Assembly: GCA_030618505.1 (NCBI GenBank)
Contig: JAUXDF010000037.1
Location: 1-14,534 of the forward strand
DNA: 14,534 nt
Origin: Spongiibacteraceae bacterium
GTDB lineage: Bacteria > Pseudomonadota > Gammaproteobacteria > Pseudomonadales > PIVM01
Direction of reading: 5' to 3'
Shown: piece by piece, positions 1 through 7,760 of the stretch
How the letters are laid out: the number at the start of each line of letters is the position of its first letter
Position numbering within the stretch: the stretch's first letter is position 1
Notes under the pieces: model-generated
The model's database searches: none
Told to the model about the DNA's origin: nothing
Seen by the model: only the letters and a program-made list of their open reading frames with translations
Position numbers and translations under genes: made by a program

Positions 1-1626
1 GCTATTTTTCTTATTGCCGATGGCGTTAGTACGGCGGAGAAGGGGCAGCAGGCAAGCAGGATTTGCGGGAAAGATTTTGTTAAAGAGTACTATCACACGC
101 CTGAGTTGTGGAGTGTAAAAACCTCAGCACATAACACCCTTATTGCCCTCAACCGTAAACTTTATGCGAAAAACTGTGAATTTGTAGAGCCCTGTCGTGG
201 TTACGCAACGACTCTGAGTCTGATTGTCGTTAAATCGCATTCAGCGCATATTTTCCATGTTGGTGACTCCCGTATTTATCTACTGCGTGACAATAAACTC
301 GAGCTGGTCACTACGGATCACAGCGAGTTAAGTCAAAACTCGATGGCGCTAACCCGTGCCATGGGTATTGATATTACCTTGCAGGTGGATTATCGAAAAA
401 TCCCCCTGCAGGAAGGTGATACTTTTCTTTTTAGTACCGATGGTATTCATGATTTTCTATCCGAGGAACAGCTGCGTAGTTCTCTGTCGGCACTGGCCGG
501 TGCGGAGCAAGAAAGTTTTGCTCGCTGCTGTGAGGATTTGGCTGGGCAAGCATTGGAAGCAAAAAGTAATGATAATTTAAGTTGTTTGATTTTTCAGGCA
601 ACGGAGCTGGCGGCAAGCAATGTTGATGATTTGAAACAACTAGTGGCGATGCACCCTTTTCCGCCGCCCTTGTCAGTAGGGCAAAAGCTTGATGGCTATG
701 AGGTTGTGAAGGAGCTTCACGCCAGCTCGCGCAGTCAGGTCTATCTGGTGCGTGATGAGATCAGTGGCGAGCAATTGGTGATGAAAACGCCATCGGTTAA
801 TTTTGATGATGACCAGTCTTATATCGATCGCTTTTGTTTGGAAGAATGGGTTGGGCGTCGTATCAGTAGTGATCATGTAGTGCGATTTATCCCACCCAAA
901 CGACGTAAAAATTTCCTTTATTATTTGATGGAATATGTAGAAGGCCAGTCCCTGCAGGACTGGATTGTGGCAACCCGTGTTAACCCCCCTAGCGGCGGTA
1001 AAGTATTAAAGATTGCCAGGCAGATTGCCGCTGGTGTTGAGGCTTTACATAAAAAGGAAATTATTCATCGTGATTTAAAACCTGGCAATATCATGATTGA
1101 TAAACATGGCCAGGTAAAAATTGTTGATCTTGGCTCCATTTATGTTGCCAGTATCGATGAGATACAAACATCGATTGATCAAAAGGAATTGCTGGGTACG
1201 ATTAACTATACCGACCCAGAATATCGCCTGGGGAAAACAGCTAATACCAAGATGGATCAATTTAGTTTGGCGACGATTGTTTATGAAATGTTGACGCATA
1301 ATTATCCTTATGGAAATGCCTTGCATAAATGTCGTAGGGAAAAAGATTTTCGACGGCTACGTTATACACTGAGCTTTAAATACAATAGCGAAATTCCGAT
1401 TTGGTTTGACGGAGCGCTCAAGCGTGCCTTGGAAATTGACCCGGCTAAGCGTTATGATAATTTTGACAGCTTTGTTCAAGATTTGGGTAATCCGAACCCG
1501 GAGTATCTTACCCAGGAATATATAGTCAAGCTGGAAGAGACCTTGCCGACTATTAATATTGGCATGGCCCTGGGTTTGTTGTGGGTCGGATCCTTGGTAT
1601 TAGCGGTACTGGTTTTTATGATGTAG
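1..1626 (+). CDS. Bifunctional PP2C-type phosphatase / Ser-Thr protein kinase, membrane anchored (5' partial)
   Basis: The reading frame is open from base 1, so the true start lies upstream. The first half is a PP2C (PPM) phosphatase: the metal-binding ADGVS motif is at bases 16-30, GDSRIYLL begins at 262, STDGIHDF begins near 433 and the late DN metal-ligand pair lies near 571-576. A Hanks-type kinase domain follows from about base 694: a lysine in VMK (~784), the catalytic loop HRDLKPGN (Asp codon at 1072) and DLG in place of DFG (1126). The usual Gly-rich loop reads HASSRSQV and has no glycine. One C-terminal hydrophobic helix (about 1555-1620) should anchor the protein with both domains in the cytoplasm. 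The two activities would oppose each other on shared targets, which are unknown. A related kinase gene lies in the nitrate-assimilation operon of pseudomonads, and here the next gene is NarX-like, so a nitrate-linked role is inferred. Domain calls are firm; the role is not. Confidence 0.9.
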   Translation, partial: AIFLIADGVSTAEKGQQASRICGKDFVKEYYHTPELWSVKTSAHNTLIALNRKLYAKNCEFVEPCRGYATTLSLIVVKSHSAHIFHVGDSRIYLLRDNKLELVTTDHSELSQNSMALTRAMGIDITLQVDYRKIPLQEGDTFLFSTDGIHDFLSEEQLRSSLSALAGAEQESFARCCEDLAGQALEAKSNDNLSCLIFQATELAASNVDDLKQLVAMHPFPPPLSVGQKLDGYEVVKELHASSRSQVYLVRDEISGEQLVMKTPSVNFDDDQSYIDRFCLEEWVGRRISSDHVVRFIPPKRRKNFLYYLMEYVEGQSLQDWIVATRVNPPSGGKVLKIARQIAAGVEALHKKEIIHRDLKPGNIMIDKHGQVKIVDLGSIYVASIDEIQTSIDQKELLGTINYTDPEYRLGKTANTKMDQFSLATIVYEMLTHNYPYGNALHKCRREKDFRRLRYTLSFKYNSEIPIWFDGALKRALEIDPAKRYDNFDSFVQDLGNPNPEYLTQEYIVKLEETLPTINIGMALGLLWVGSLVLAVLVFMM

Positions 1627-1711
1627 TTTATGATTCCGGTGTTGTTCCCCTTTCCCATCGTTCCTCGCTTGTTCTAAAAAAATCAAACAAATTAACTGTG
1701 ATCCAGAAAGT

Positions 1712-3571
1712 ATGAGTGCTGAAAACCCTCAAAGGGTAAAACAATCACTGGTCATTCGCACCGGCCTGTCCCTGGCGGGTGTTATCCTCGCATCGATGGT
1801 GGGAATTGTAGCCAGTGCCTTAACCGCCGAATCAGTGGATGGTGATGCTGCGACCATTAATTTAGCGGGGTCGCTGAGAATGCAGGCCTATCGAATCGCA
1901 AAAACTATACTGGTGAGCAGCCACGATTCAAATTTGTTGGTAGCAGAGGTTGAGGATTTTGATGGGCGCATCACCTCTCCTTTGTTGAAAAGTATTACCG
2001 TGCGAAATACCCGTACCGACCTTAAGCAGTCCTACGGAAAATTAATTACCCATTGGCACGCAGATTTAATGCCGATGCTGCTAGATACAAAACTAAGACA
2101 GGATAAGCAGCACCCCTATCTGGGTCTGGTGGATGATTTTGTGGTTGAGCTAGATGGCATGGTGTATCTGATTGAGGAAGGTTCGGCCTCCAAAATAAAA
2201 CTATTACGGATAATTCAGTTTATCTGTATGGCGCTAACGATTTTGATTGTTGTTATTACGCTGATTAACATTCAAATTAATGTCGTTAATCCACTCAAGG
2301 AGCTGGTGGTTAATGCCCGGCGTATACAGGAGGGGAAATTTGCCAGTCGGGTGAATTATGAGGGCGATAACGAACTCGGTTTATTAAGTGCCGGTTTTAA
2401 TCAAATGGCTCAGCAGCTCTCTCAGCTCTACAGTGAGCTGGAGTCTCGAGTTGATGAGAAAACGGCTGAGCTGAGCAGAAGTAATGAAAGTTTGACGCTG
2501 TTATATGACAGTAGTCGAAAACTCAATGAAGAAAAGCAACAGCTGCAACCGGTGATCGTCGATATATTGCAAGAGTTAAAACAAACCACGGATATGGATG
2601 AGATTGCGCTGTGTCTGAGCGAGGGAGAAGATGAGGGCTATTATTGCACTTACACATCGGGCAGTAAGGAGTCTTCTTTTTGTAGACGACTCAATTGCAA
2701 GGAGCAGACTGAAGGGCTTAAGGGAGAGACCGGCTGGGTGCAGGGTAAGAATGATAATGGCGATACAGCGCTTACCGCTTTTTTTTCCGTAGCCAAACAA
2801 CCAACATACTTTGGTGATCTTGTAGTGCAGCGTAACTCTGGTGTTGCCATTGAGAATTGGCAAAACCAGCTATTGATTGCCGTTGCCGATATTTTGGCAA
2901 CCGGATTGAGCCTGCAGCAGAAAAATGAGCAGCAAGCCCATCTGATGTTAATGGAAGAACGTGCCACCATTGCCCGTGAATTGCACGACTCACTTGCCCA
3001 GGCGCTCTCTTATCAGAAAATTCAGGTTGTCCGCCTAAAGAAAGCAATGAAAAGCAATGCCGATCAGCAGACTCTTGATCAGGTAACCGAAGATATTCGC
3101 GAAGGCTTAAACTCCGCTTATCGTCAGTTGCGTGAGTTGCTGACAACCTTCCGTTTAAAACTGGATGCCCCCGGTCTCGACCCTGCCCTGGTTGCCACCT
3201 TGGTGGAATTTGGTGAGCGCAGTGAGATTAGTTTTGATTATGATTACCGCCTGGGGCATGTGCAGCTAAATCCCAATGAAGAAATTCACTGCTTACAAAT
3301 AATTCGCGAAGCACTCTCCAATGTAGTGCGCCACTCCGGGGCAACAAATGCCAAGCTAAGTGTGATACAGCGCGATGATGGCTCTATAAATATACAGGTG
3401 GATGATGATGGTATTGGTTTACCTGATGAGCCTGAAAAGCTCAACCATTACGGCCTTGCAATTATGCAAGAGAGAACTCGAAGTTTACAGGGCAAGCTGA
3501 GTTTCTGTACCAGTGAGATGGGTGGGAATCGGGTGGATCTGGTATTTACCCCCGAGGTGTTACGTAGTTGA
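1712..3571 (+). CDS. narX: NarX-like nitrate/nitrite sensor histidine kinase
   Basis: This 619-residue sensor has the full NarX architecture. TM1 is at about residues 12-38. The periplasmic domain carries a P-box-like helix, GSLRMQAYRI (53-62), close to the nitrate-binding helix of NarX/NarQ and PilJ-type domains. TM2 is at about 163-192, followed by a HAMP domain (~192-244), a coiled-coil linker (~240-290) and a central region with cysteines at 301, 312, 324 and 329. The HisKA_3 dimerisation domain has RELHDS with the phosphorylated His425, and the ATPase domain has N537 in REALSNVV, the DDGIGLP motif (565-571) and YGLAIMQERT. Expected role: nitrate/nitrite sensing at the inner membrane and phosphotransfer to a NarL-family regulator. 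No such regulator follows it, so the partner may be upstream of the window or unlinked. It begins 85 bases after the kinase/phosphatase and is probably co-transcribed. Start: ATG behind AGAAAG. The symbol reflects family; it could be a NarQ-like paralogue. Confidence 0.88.
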   Translation: MSAENPQRVKQSLVIRTGLSLAGVILASMVGIVASALTAESVDGDAATINLAGSLRMQAYRIAKTILVSSHDSNLLVAEVEDFDGRITSPLLKSITVRNTRTDLKQSYGKLITHWHADLMPMLLDTKLRQDKQHPYLGLVDDFVVELDGMVYLIEEGSASKIKLLRIIQFICMALTILIVVITLINIQINVVNPLKELVVNARRIQEGKFASRVNYEGDNELGLLSAGFNQMAQQLSQLYSELESRVDEKTAELSRSNESLTLLYDSSRKLNEEKQQLQPVIVDILQELKQTTDMDEIALCLSEGEDEGYYCTYTSGSKESSFCRRLNCKEQTEGLKGETGWVQGKNDNGDTALTAFFSVAKQPTYFGDLVVQRNSGVAIENWQNQLLIAVADILATGLSLQQKNEQQAHLMLMEERATIARELHDSLAQALSYQKIQVVRLKKAMKSNADQQTLDQVTEDIREGLNSAYRQLRELLTTFRLKLDAPGLDPALVATLVEFGERSEISFDYDYRLGHVQLNPNEEIHCLQIIREALSNVVRHSGATNAKLSVIQRDDGSINIQVDDDGIGLPDEPEKLNHYGLAIMQERTRSLQGKLSFCTSEMGGNRVDLVFTPEVLRS

Positions 3572-3636
3572 TCGCGAATTATTGCTATAGCTAAAAATGA
3601 GTTTTAGAATCCATGGTTAAAAATTGAGGACATTCT

Positions 3637-4596
3637 ATGAGTCAAAGTTGTTTTTCCGCAGGATCGACTGCTGATGATGTATTACAGGCTATCGATTTAA
3701 GCGGACGTGTTGTGGTTATTACCGGCGCCTCCAGTGGATTGGGCTTAGAGGCAGCGCGTGCTATGGGTATGCGTGGGGCAAGTCTGGTATTGGTCGCGCG
3801 TAATGAGAAGAAGCTGGCTGGTGCACTCGAAATGCTGACTCAGGAGGGGGTCAGTAAGGTTGAAAGTATTGTACTGGATCTTTCCTGTTTAAGTAGTGTG
3901 CGCACCGGGGCGGAGGAGATATTACAAGTGCATCAGAAAATTGATGTACTGCTGAATAATGCTGGCATTATGGCCTGTCCGCTGGGGCGTACGGCTGATG
4001 GCTTTGAACAGCAGTTTGGTACCAATCACCTCGGGCATTTTTTGCTAACGGTTTTGTTGATGCCCGCTTTGGCGAAAGCAGGACAGGCGCGGGTGGTAAA
4101 CCTCAGTTCTGCTGGACATAAAATTGCGGCATTTGACTTTGATGATCCGAATTATCTACAGCGTGACTATGAAAAGTGGCAGGCTTATGGCGAATCAAAA
4201 ACGGCGAATGCCTTGTTTGCTATTGGACTGGATCAGCGTGTGAAACACTTGGGCGTGCGCAGTTTTGCTGTGCATCCGGGCATGATTGCCACAGACCTGG
4301 GGCGACATTTGAATGCTGAAGATTTTAAAGCTTTGGCAGATAGTGCTGCAGATTCGGGGATTTCCGGATACAAGTCGATCCCTCAGGGAGCGGCGACCAG
4401 TGTTTGGGCTGCCTGCCATCCGGATCTTGAAGGGCAGGGCGGTGTTTATTTGGAAGATTGCCGGTTTGCTGGTTTGGCTCAGGAGGGTAAGGATGGTGGT
4501 TATATGGGCTATGCTGTTGAACCCCTGTTAGCTGACAAATTATGGCAGCTGTCTGAGTATCTGCTTGAGCAGCATTTTGAGTTTGGGTCGCGTTAG
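3637..4596 (+). CDS. SDR-family NAD(P)-dependent oxidoreductase
   Basis: This 319-residue protein is a short-chain dehydrogenase/reductase with a Rossmann fold. The nucleotide-binding motif TGASSGLG is at residues 29-36, NNAG at 107-110, and the catalytic tetrad is N130, S157 or S158, Y184 and K188 (YGESK). An arginine after the second strand (VLVARN, R55) favours NADP(H). The length and the HPGMIATDLGRH stretch resemble the retinol-dehydrogenase/WW-domain-oxidoreductase branch, whose bacterial members act on diverse alcohols and ketones; the substrate here cannot be named. It starts 65 bases after narX, with a clear TGAGGA ribosome site six bases before ATG, so it may share the upstream transcript. 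No functional link to nitrate signalling is evident. It is followed by more than 200 bases without a gene. Confidence 0.9.
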   Translation: MSQSCFSAGSTADDVLQAIDLSGRVVVITGASSGLGLEAARAMGMRGASLVLVARNEKKLAGALEMLTQEGVSKVESIVLDLSCLSSVRTGAEEILQVHQKIDVLLNNAGIMACPLGRTADGFEQQFGTNHLGHFLLTVLLMPALAKAGQARVVNLSSAGHKIAAFDFDDPNYLQRDYEKWQAYGESKTANALFAIGLDQRVKHLGVRSFAVHPGMIATDLGRHLNAEDFKALADSAADSGISGYKSIPQGAATSVWAACHPDLEGQGGVYLEDCRFAGLAQEGKDGGYMGYAVEPLLADKLWQLSEYLLEQHFEFGSR

Positions 4597-4801
4597 CTGT
4601 GGTGCTTGTTTAACCCGGAAGTCGCAGCTTTTGGGTTTAAGTAAATGGATGGGCGAGTTTTCGCTGTGCACGGTACTTTGATATGTTTGAATATGAGAAT
4701 AGTTTATTAAGGTGGTAATATTATTGCCAATTACTGCTCAAGAAATTTTGCTATTTGCCTATATAGATAATTATGTAGATAGCGTAGCCTACTAGAGGCT
4801 T
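4597..4801. other. Intergenic region before the PilZ gene
   Basis: The interval has no convincing ORF or RNA gene. A weak inverted repeat (AACCC and GGGTT arms, about 4613-4640) follows the SDR stop but lacks a T-tract. AT-rich sequence from about 4678 onward holds several poor sigma-70-like hexamers (TTGATA at 4678, TTGCTA at 4748), none with a good partner at normal spacing. The promoter of the PilZ gene probably lies here but I cannot place it. Confidence 0.4.
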
Positions 4802-4861
4802 GTGAAAACCCAAAGTTTGACTGCCGAGCATGGCAGCATCATCACATGGCAGGGTGAGATT

Positions 4862-5599
4862 ATGGCGATTATGGAGATATTCAGTCGACTAAAAAAGGCG
4901 ACTGCAAACATCAATGTTCCTGCAGCCAATGCTTATTGGCCGCTGTACCAGGTCTATAAGCAGCATCAGTTTATTTATGTTTCATTTAAGGATGCCGAAA
5001 AGCCCCTGCAGAGTATGATTCTGTCGATTGACCCGCAAAATGGTTCAATGGAAATTGATGAATTCTTTCCCAAGGATGCGTCTTGTGTGCCGGGGCAGCG
5101 AATTACTGTTTTGGTGCGCGGGGAGGAGGGGCGCTCGATGCAGTTTAATACCTTTGTGCTGGGCCTCCAGTTAGAGGATGGCAGTGTGCGTTATACCGTA
5201 CGCTTGCCCGAACAGATTAAGAATCATCAGCGCCGCGAGGCTTTTCGCATGAACGTTACTGTCGGGGGGGCGGGTAGTCGTACCGTGCTTAATGTCAGTG
5301 AGACAGATAGTTCGCGTCGTTTTCTGGCGCGTATCAAAGACCTGTCGACCAGCGGAGTGGGTTTGCAGATTGAGGGTGATACCCTGGATGTGATACCTGT
5401 CGGGTCAACGGTGACTAGCAAAATTGGCCTAAGCGGCTTGAGTCTGGACTGTCGTGTGGATATTCGTCGTAGTAGCGTTAATGACGATTTAGATCCTGTC
5501 ACTGAGATTGGTGGCGAGTTTGTAGGTTTGAGTGTTGTTCAGCAGCGAGAGTTGACCCGCTATATTATGGAGTCGCAGCGGCGACAGCGTAGGGCGTAA
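4862..5599 (+). CDS. YcgR-like PilZ-domain c-di-GMP-binding protein
   Basis: The C-terminal half is a PilZ domain with both c-di-GMP signatures: RREAFR (residues 124-129 from this start) and DLSTSG (160-165). The N-terminal half fits a YcgR-N (PilZN) domain, a split beta-barrel that in YcgR contacts the flagellar motor. From ATG 4862 the protein is 245 residues, essentially YcgR size. That ATG is preceded by AGGGTGAG with a short spacer. An in-frame GTG at 4802, behind AGAGG, would add 20 residues, so the start is uncertain. In known relatives the protein slows flagellar rotation, or acts on polysaccharide or pilus machinery, when c-di-GMP rises. No flagellar gene is visible here, so the target is open. 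It stands alone between an untranscribed-looking gap and a terminator-like hairpin. Confidence 0.85.
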   Translation: MAIMEIFSRLKKATANINVPAANAYWPLYQVYKQHQFIYVSFKDAEKPLQSMILSIDPQNGSMEIDEFFPKDASCVPGQRITVLVRGEEGRSMQFNTFVLGLQLEDGSVRYTVRLPEQIKNHQRREAFRMNVTVGGAGSRTVLNVSETDSSRRFLARIKDLSTSGVGLQIEGDTLDVIPVGSTVTSKIGLSGLSLDCRVDIRRSSVNDDLDPVTEIGGEFVGLSVVQQRELTRYIMESQRRQRRA

Positions 5600-5608
5600 T
5601 GTGTAGGT

Positions 5609-5660
5609 TGGGTTTTGCCAGGTTCTAGCGAACCCATTGTGCAGATCAATGACTTTTTTT
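5609..5660 (+). terminator. Probable terminator after the PilZ gene
   Basis: Just after the PilZ stop there is a GGTTC-TAGC-GAACC hairpin (5621-5634), with competing TGGGTT/AACCCA arms at 5609-5614 and 5631-5636. A short CATTG/CAATG stem (5635-5651) follows and runs into ACTTTTTTT (5652-5660). The T-run fits intrinsic termination on the plus strand. The stems are short, so efficiency is uncertain. There is no matching T-tract for the converging minus-strand gene. Confidence 0.5.
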
Positions 5661-5721
5661 GCTTTTTGCAGCCAGCCAACTGGCTATTTCGGGGATAATG
5701 CAGATCTGCTCCAGCAATAGC

Positions 5722-6672
5722 CTATATTTTATAGAGCAGATTGATGCTAATGGTGTAATACTCCCAGCTAACCTTGTCGAGCAAGGCCGAGTCAGAACTG
5801 CCATCGGCATTAAATAAAGTGTAGGTTCCTTTTTTGGCGACCCAGCGGTTCCAGTTATAGACGGTGCCAAGGGATAGGTAGTCACTGAAGCTATACTGAT
5901 ATTCAATGCGCATGGTGCCGCCTTCGCCATCCGCTTCCTGTTCGAAATGGCTGGCTTGCAGGTTCCAATTTCCAGTGGCTTCAAAGTCTACTTCGTAGTG
6001 TTGATAGCGAAACAAGATCGTATGCGAGCCAACTTTTTCCCACATTTCAAAGCCGATCCAAGGGCCTGACCATTGTGCCTCGTAGCTGGAGTTAAGCCCG
6101 TCGATGGCTCCGACTGGCCTGCTATCATCACTAGAAATTATTTGCTCGCCATCGGTAAAAACAAAATTTTGTTCTTGCTCGGCATGACCGAGATACCAGC
6201 TGTAGTGAATTTCCGGTGCCGCCTTCATGGTCGAGCTGTAGGCAAAGGCGAATTGATTGCTGCTTATATCGTCTTTATCAATCTTGGCCTCAATGTGAGT
6301 GTTGTCAACGATTGTGCCATCGGCGTTGGTCTTCTCGGTGCTCAGTTCGGCTTCGCCCTCGTCCATTGAGCTGTCATAGACTTCTATATCGAACAGTACT
6401 GTACTGGTTTGACCAAAATTATAGCCAATAGCGCTGTGCAGGTTGGTGCCAAAGCTGGATAGATCTTTGTACTTGTGTTGGGATGTTTCGCTGTCGGAAG
6501 TGCTGGGCACGGCTTTCCAGTCAAATTTTCCGGATAGCATGTGTACGCCACCTTCCAGCATAAAATTGAGGGCTTTTCTTTCTGTCGAAGCAGTTGTCGT
6601 GTTATCAGCCAGGCTAAAGGAGCTGAGAGCCGTGAGTATAATACCGTGTAGGAGTAAGTAATTTAGTTTCAT
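5722..6672 (-). CDS. Exported protein, probable outer-membrane beta-barrel, function unknown
   Basis: From the ATG at 6672 the product is about 316 residues. It begins with a good signal peptide (KLNYLLLHGIILTALSSFSLA, cleavage after SLA), so it is exported. A TTG seven codons upstream is an alternative start but has no better ribosome site. The mature part is rich in alternating polar and aromatic stretches (SYEAQWSGPWIGFEMW, HTILFRYQHYEVDF, MRIEYQYSF) and ends in YYTISINLLYKI. This is the pattern of transmembrane beta-strands with a hydrophobic or aromatic C-terminal strand. There are no cysteines in the mature sequence and no catalytic motif I recognise. It may belong to the Lpg1974-like or another porin-like group, but that is a guess. 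It is monocistronic, converging on the PilZ gene and divergent from the small gene at 6843. Confidence 0.75.
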   Translation of the reverse strand: MKLNYLLLHGIILTALSSFSLADNTTTASTERKALNFMLEGGVHMLSGKFDWKAVPSTSDSETSQHKYKDLSSFGTNLHSAIGYNFGQTSTVLFDIEVYDSSMDEGEAELSTEKTNADGTIVDNTHIEAKIDKDDISSNQFAFAYSSTMKAAPEIHYSWYLGHAEQEQNFVFTDGEQIISSDDSRPVGAIDGLNSSYEAQWSGPWIGFEMWEKVGSHTILFRYQHYEVDFEATGNWNLQASHFEQEADGEGGTMRIEYQYSFSDYLSLGTVYNWNRWVAKKGTYTLFNADGSSDSALLDKVSWEYYTISINLLYKI

Positions 6673-6842
6673 TGCTATTCGTTGAGGTTTCAATGGCTTG
6701 GGATAAGGTGGCAGTGATTGTAGAACAGCTGCTCGCTAATAGCGACTATTCAACTAATGCTTATTGCCAGCTTGCAGTCTGTCTATTGCCCTGATTAGGC
6801 GGTATAGTTTTAGCTATTGCTTTTAGTAGGGATGTGAGAGTT
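6673..6842. promoter_or_regulatory. Divergent intergenic region (outer-membrane gene / small conserved gene)
   Basis: This gap must hold the promoters of two divergent genes. A TATAGT hexamer (6803-6808) is a possible -10 for the plus-strand gene but lacks a recognisable -35 at 16-18 bases. A small CGCT-AAT-AGCG hairpin lies near 6734-6744. AGTAGGGA (6825-6832) is the likely ribosome site for ATG 6843. Promoter assignments here are weak. Confidence 0.3.
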
Positions 6843-7103
6843 ATGAAAAAAATTAAAAATGAGGCGGAGCTGGTAAAAGAAGCGCTGCGTATTGGATCGG
6901 TCTATGCACAAAAGCGCGGTGTGGGTAAATTTGAGTCGACTGACTCGGCCAAAAACAAGATTGAATTTATGTATCGTTTATTGGTGCATGACAAGCTGAT
7001 TCAGCCCTTGGCGAAGGATCAGCTTGGTGAGCCGGCCATGAAGCATAAGCTGGCATTATGGATCTCCCGACAACTGCCGCAAGATCACCCGCTGCTGAAA
7101 TAA
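6843..7103 (+). CDS. Small conserved protein, possibly DUF5062 family
   Basis: This 86-residue soluble protein is charged and mostly helical (MKKIKNEAELVKEALRIG). Its conserved-looking C-terminal half includes FMYRLLVHDKLIQPL and MKHKLALWISRQLP, ending in HPLLK. The overall pattern matches my memory of DUF5062, an uncharacterised family of about 85 residues in marine gammaproteobacteria; the family name is tentative. It has no signal peptide, membrane segment or metal-binding motif. ATG 6843 is preferred over GTG 6834 because AGTAGGGA at 6825 spaces well only with the ATG. The membrane-protein gene 84 bases downstream is probably in the same transcript. Confidence 0.75.
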   Translation: MKKIKNEAELVKEALRIGSVYAQKRGVGKFESTDSAKNKIEFMYRLLVHDKLIQPLAKDQLGEPAMKHKLALWISRQLPQDHPLLK

Positions 7104-7187
7104 TAATAGTCGAGCATTCGAGCCGTGTTGGCGATGTGGCAAGAGTAGTATCACGACGACGGTTTACCCTGATGGAGCAGGAAGTTA

Positions 7188-7760
7188 ATGACACCTTTTG
7201 AACATATTATGATCACCGGCTCGATTATTCTCGGTTTGGCGGTTGCTCAAATACTGATGGGTTTTGCCGATTCTTTGCGTCTGAAAAGCGTGAAGACCTA
7301 TTGGCCTCATACACTATGGGCTATTTCCCAGTTGCTGGCTTTTGTCCAGTGGGGTTTTGGTGTGTGGATTTATGAGTCTCGCTCGGTCTGGTATGGCTAC
7401 GAGCTGTTGCTGTTTGTATTGACACCGATTACCGGTTTTTTGATTGCACGTTTTATGTATCCCCATCCAATAGAGGGCTCACGGCTTAAAAAACACTATT
7501 TTGAGACTCGCTGGCTTACTTTTGGTGTGGCCGCTGCCCTGACGGTAGTTAATATCTTTTCGAACAGTGTTTTGTCCCATTATAACCCCTGGGTGATGGT
7601 GAATCTGCTGAGTATGATTGTCGCCATGATTTTTCTGCTGTTGGCAGTGAGCAAGGATGAGCGGGTGCATAAAGTGATGGTTCCCTGCCTGTTCCTGCTG
7701 GTGTTTGCTTCCGCTGCCCTTACGGGTATTTCGGAGAGAGTTGGGGTGGATGAGTTGTAA
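7188..7760 (+). CDS. Six-helix integral membrane protein, function unknown
   Basis: The 190-residue product is very hydrophobic, with about six predicted membrane helices (near residues 4-25, 40-61, 68-90, 108-128, 131-153 and 161-180). There is a short charged loop after helix 3 (HPIEGSRLKKHYFETR) and a short acidic tail (SERVGVDEL). No signal peptide, transporter signature or catalytic motif is evident, and I do not recognise a named family. The start is well supported by GGAGCAGGAA at 7174-7183 just ahead of ATG. It lies 84 bases after the small gene at 6843 and could be its operon partner. The PEP-CTERM gene downstream has its own sigma-54 promoter and is probably independent. Confidence 0.75.
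   Translation: MTPFEHIMITGSIILGLAVAQILMGFADSLRLKSVKTYWPHTLWAISQLLAFVQWGFGVWIYESRSVWYGYELLLFVLTPITGFLIARFMYPHPIEGSRLKKHYFETRWLTFGVAAALTVVNIFSNSVLSHYNPWVMVNLLSMIVAMIFLLLAVSKDERVHKVMVPCLFLLVFASAALTGISERVGVDEL

Noticed and set aside
2576..3146. Overlapping minus-strand ORFs of 95-124 codons inside the NarX-like gene
   Set aside because: They are shadows of a gene with complete, ordered histidine-kinase motifs, and their products show no recognisable domain.
5700..5709. Ten-base palindrome GCAGATCTGC downstream of the outer-membrane gene
   Set aside because: Short palindromes of this size arise by chance, and it has no T-tract or repeated partner suggesting function.
6073..6369. Open reading frames of 70-100 codons on the plus strand inside the outer-membrane-protein gene
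   Set aside because: They lie antisense to a gene with a signal peptide and coherent barrel-like sequence, and their products have low-complexity, implausible composition.
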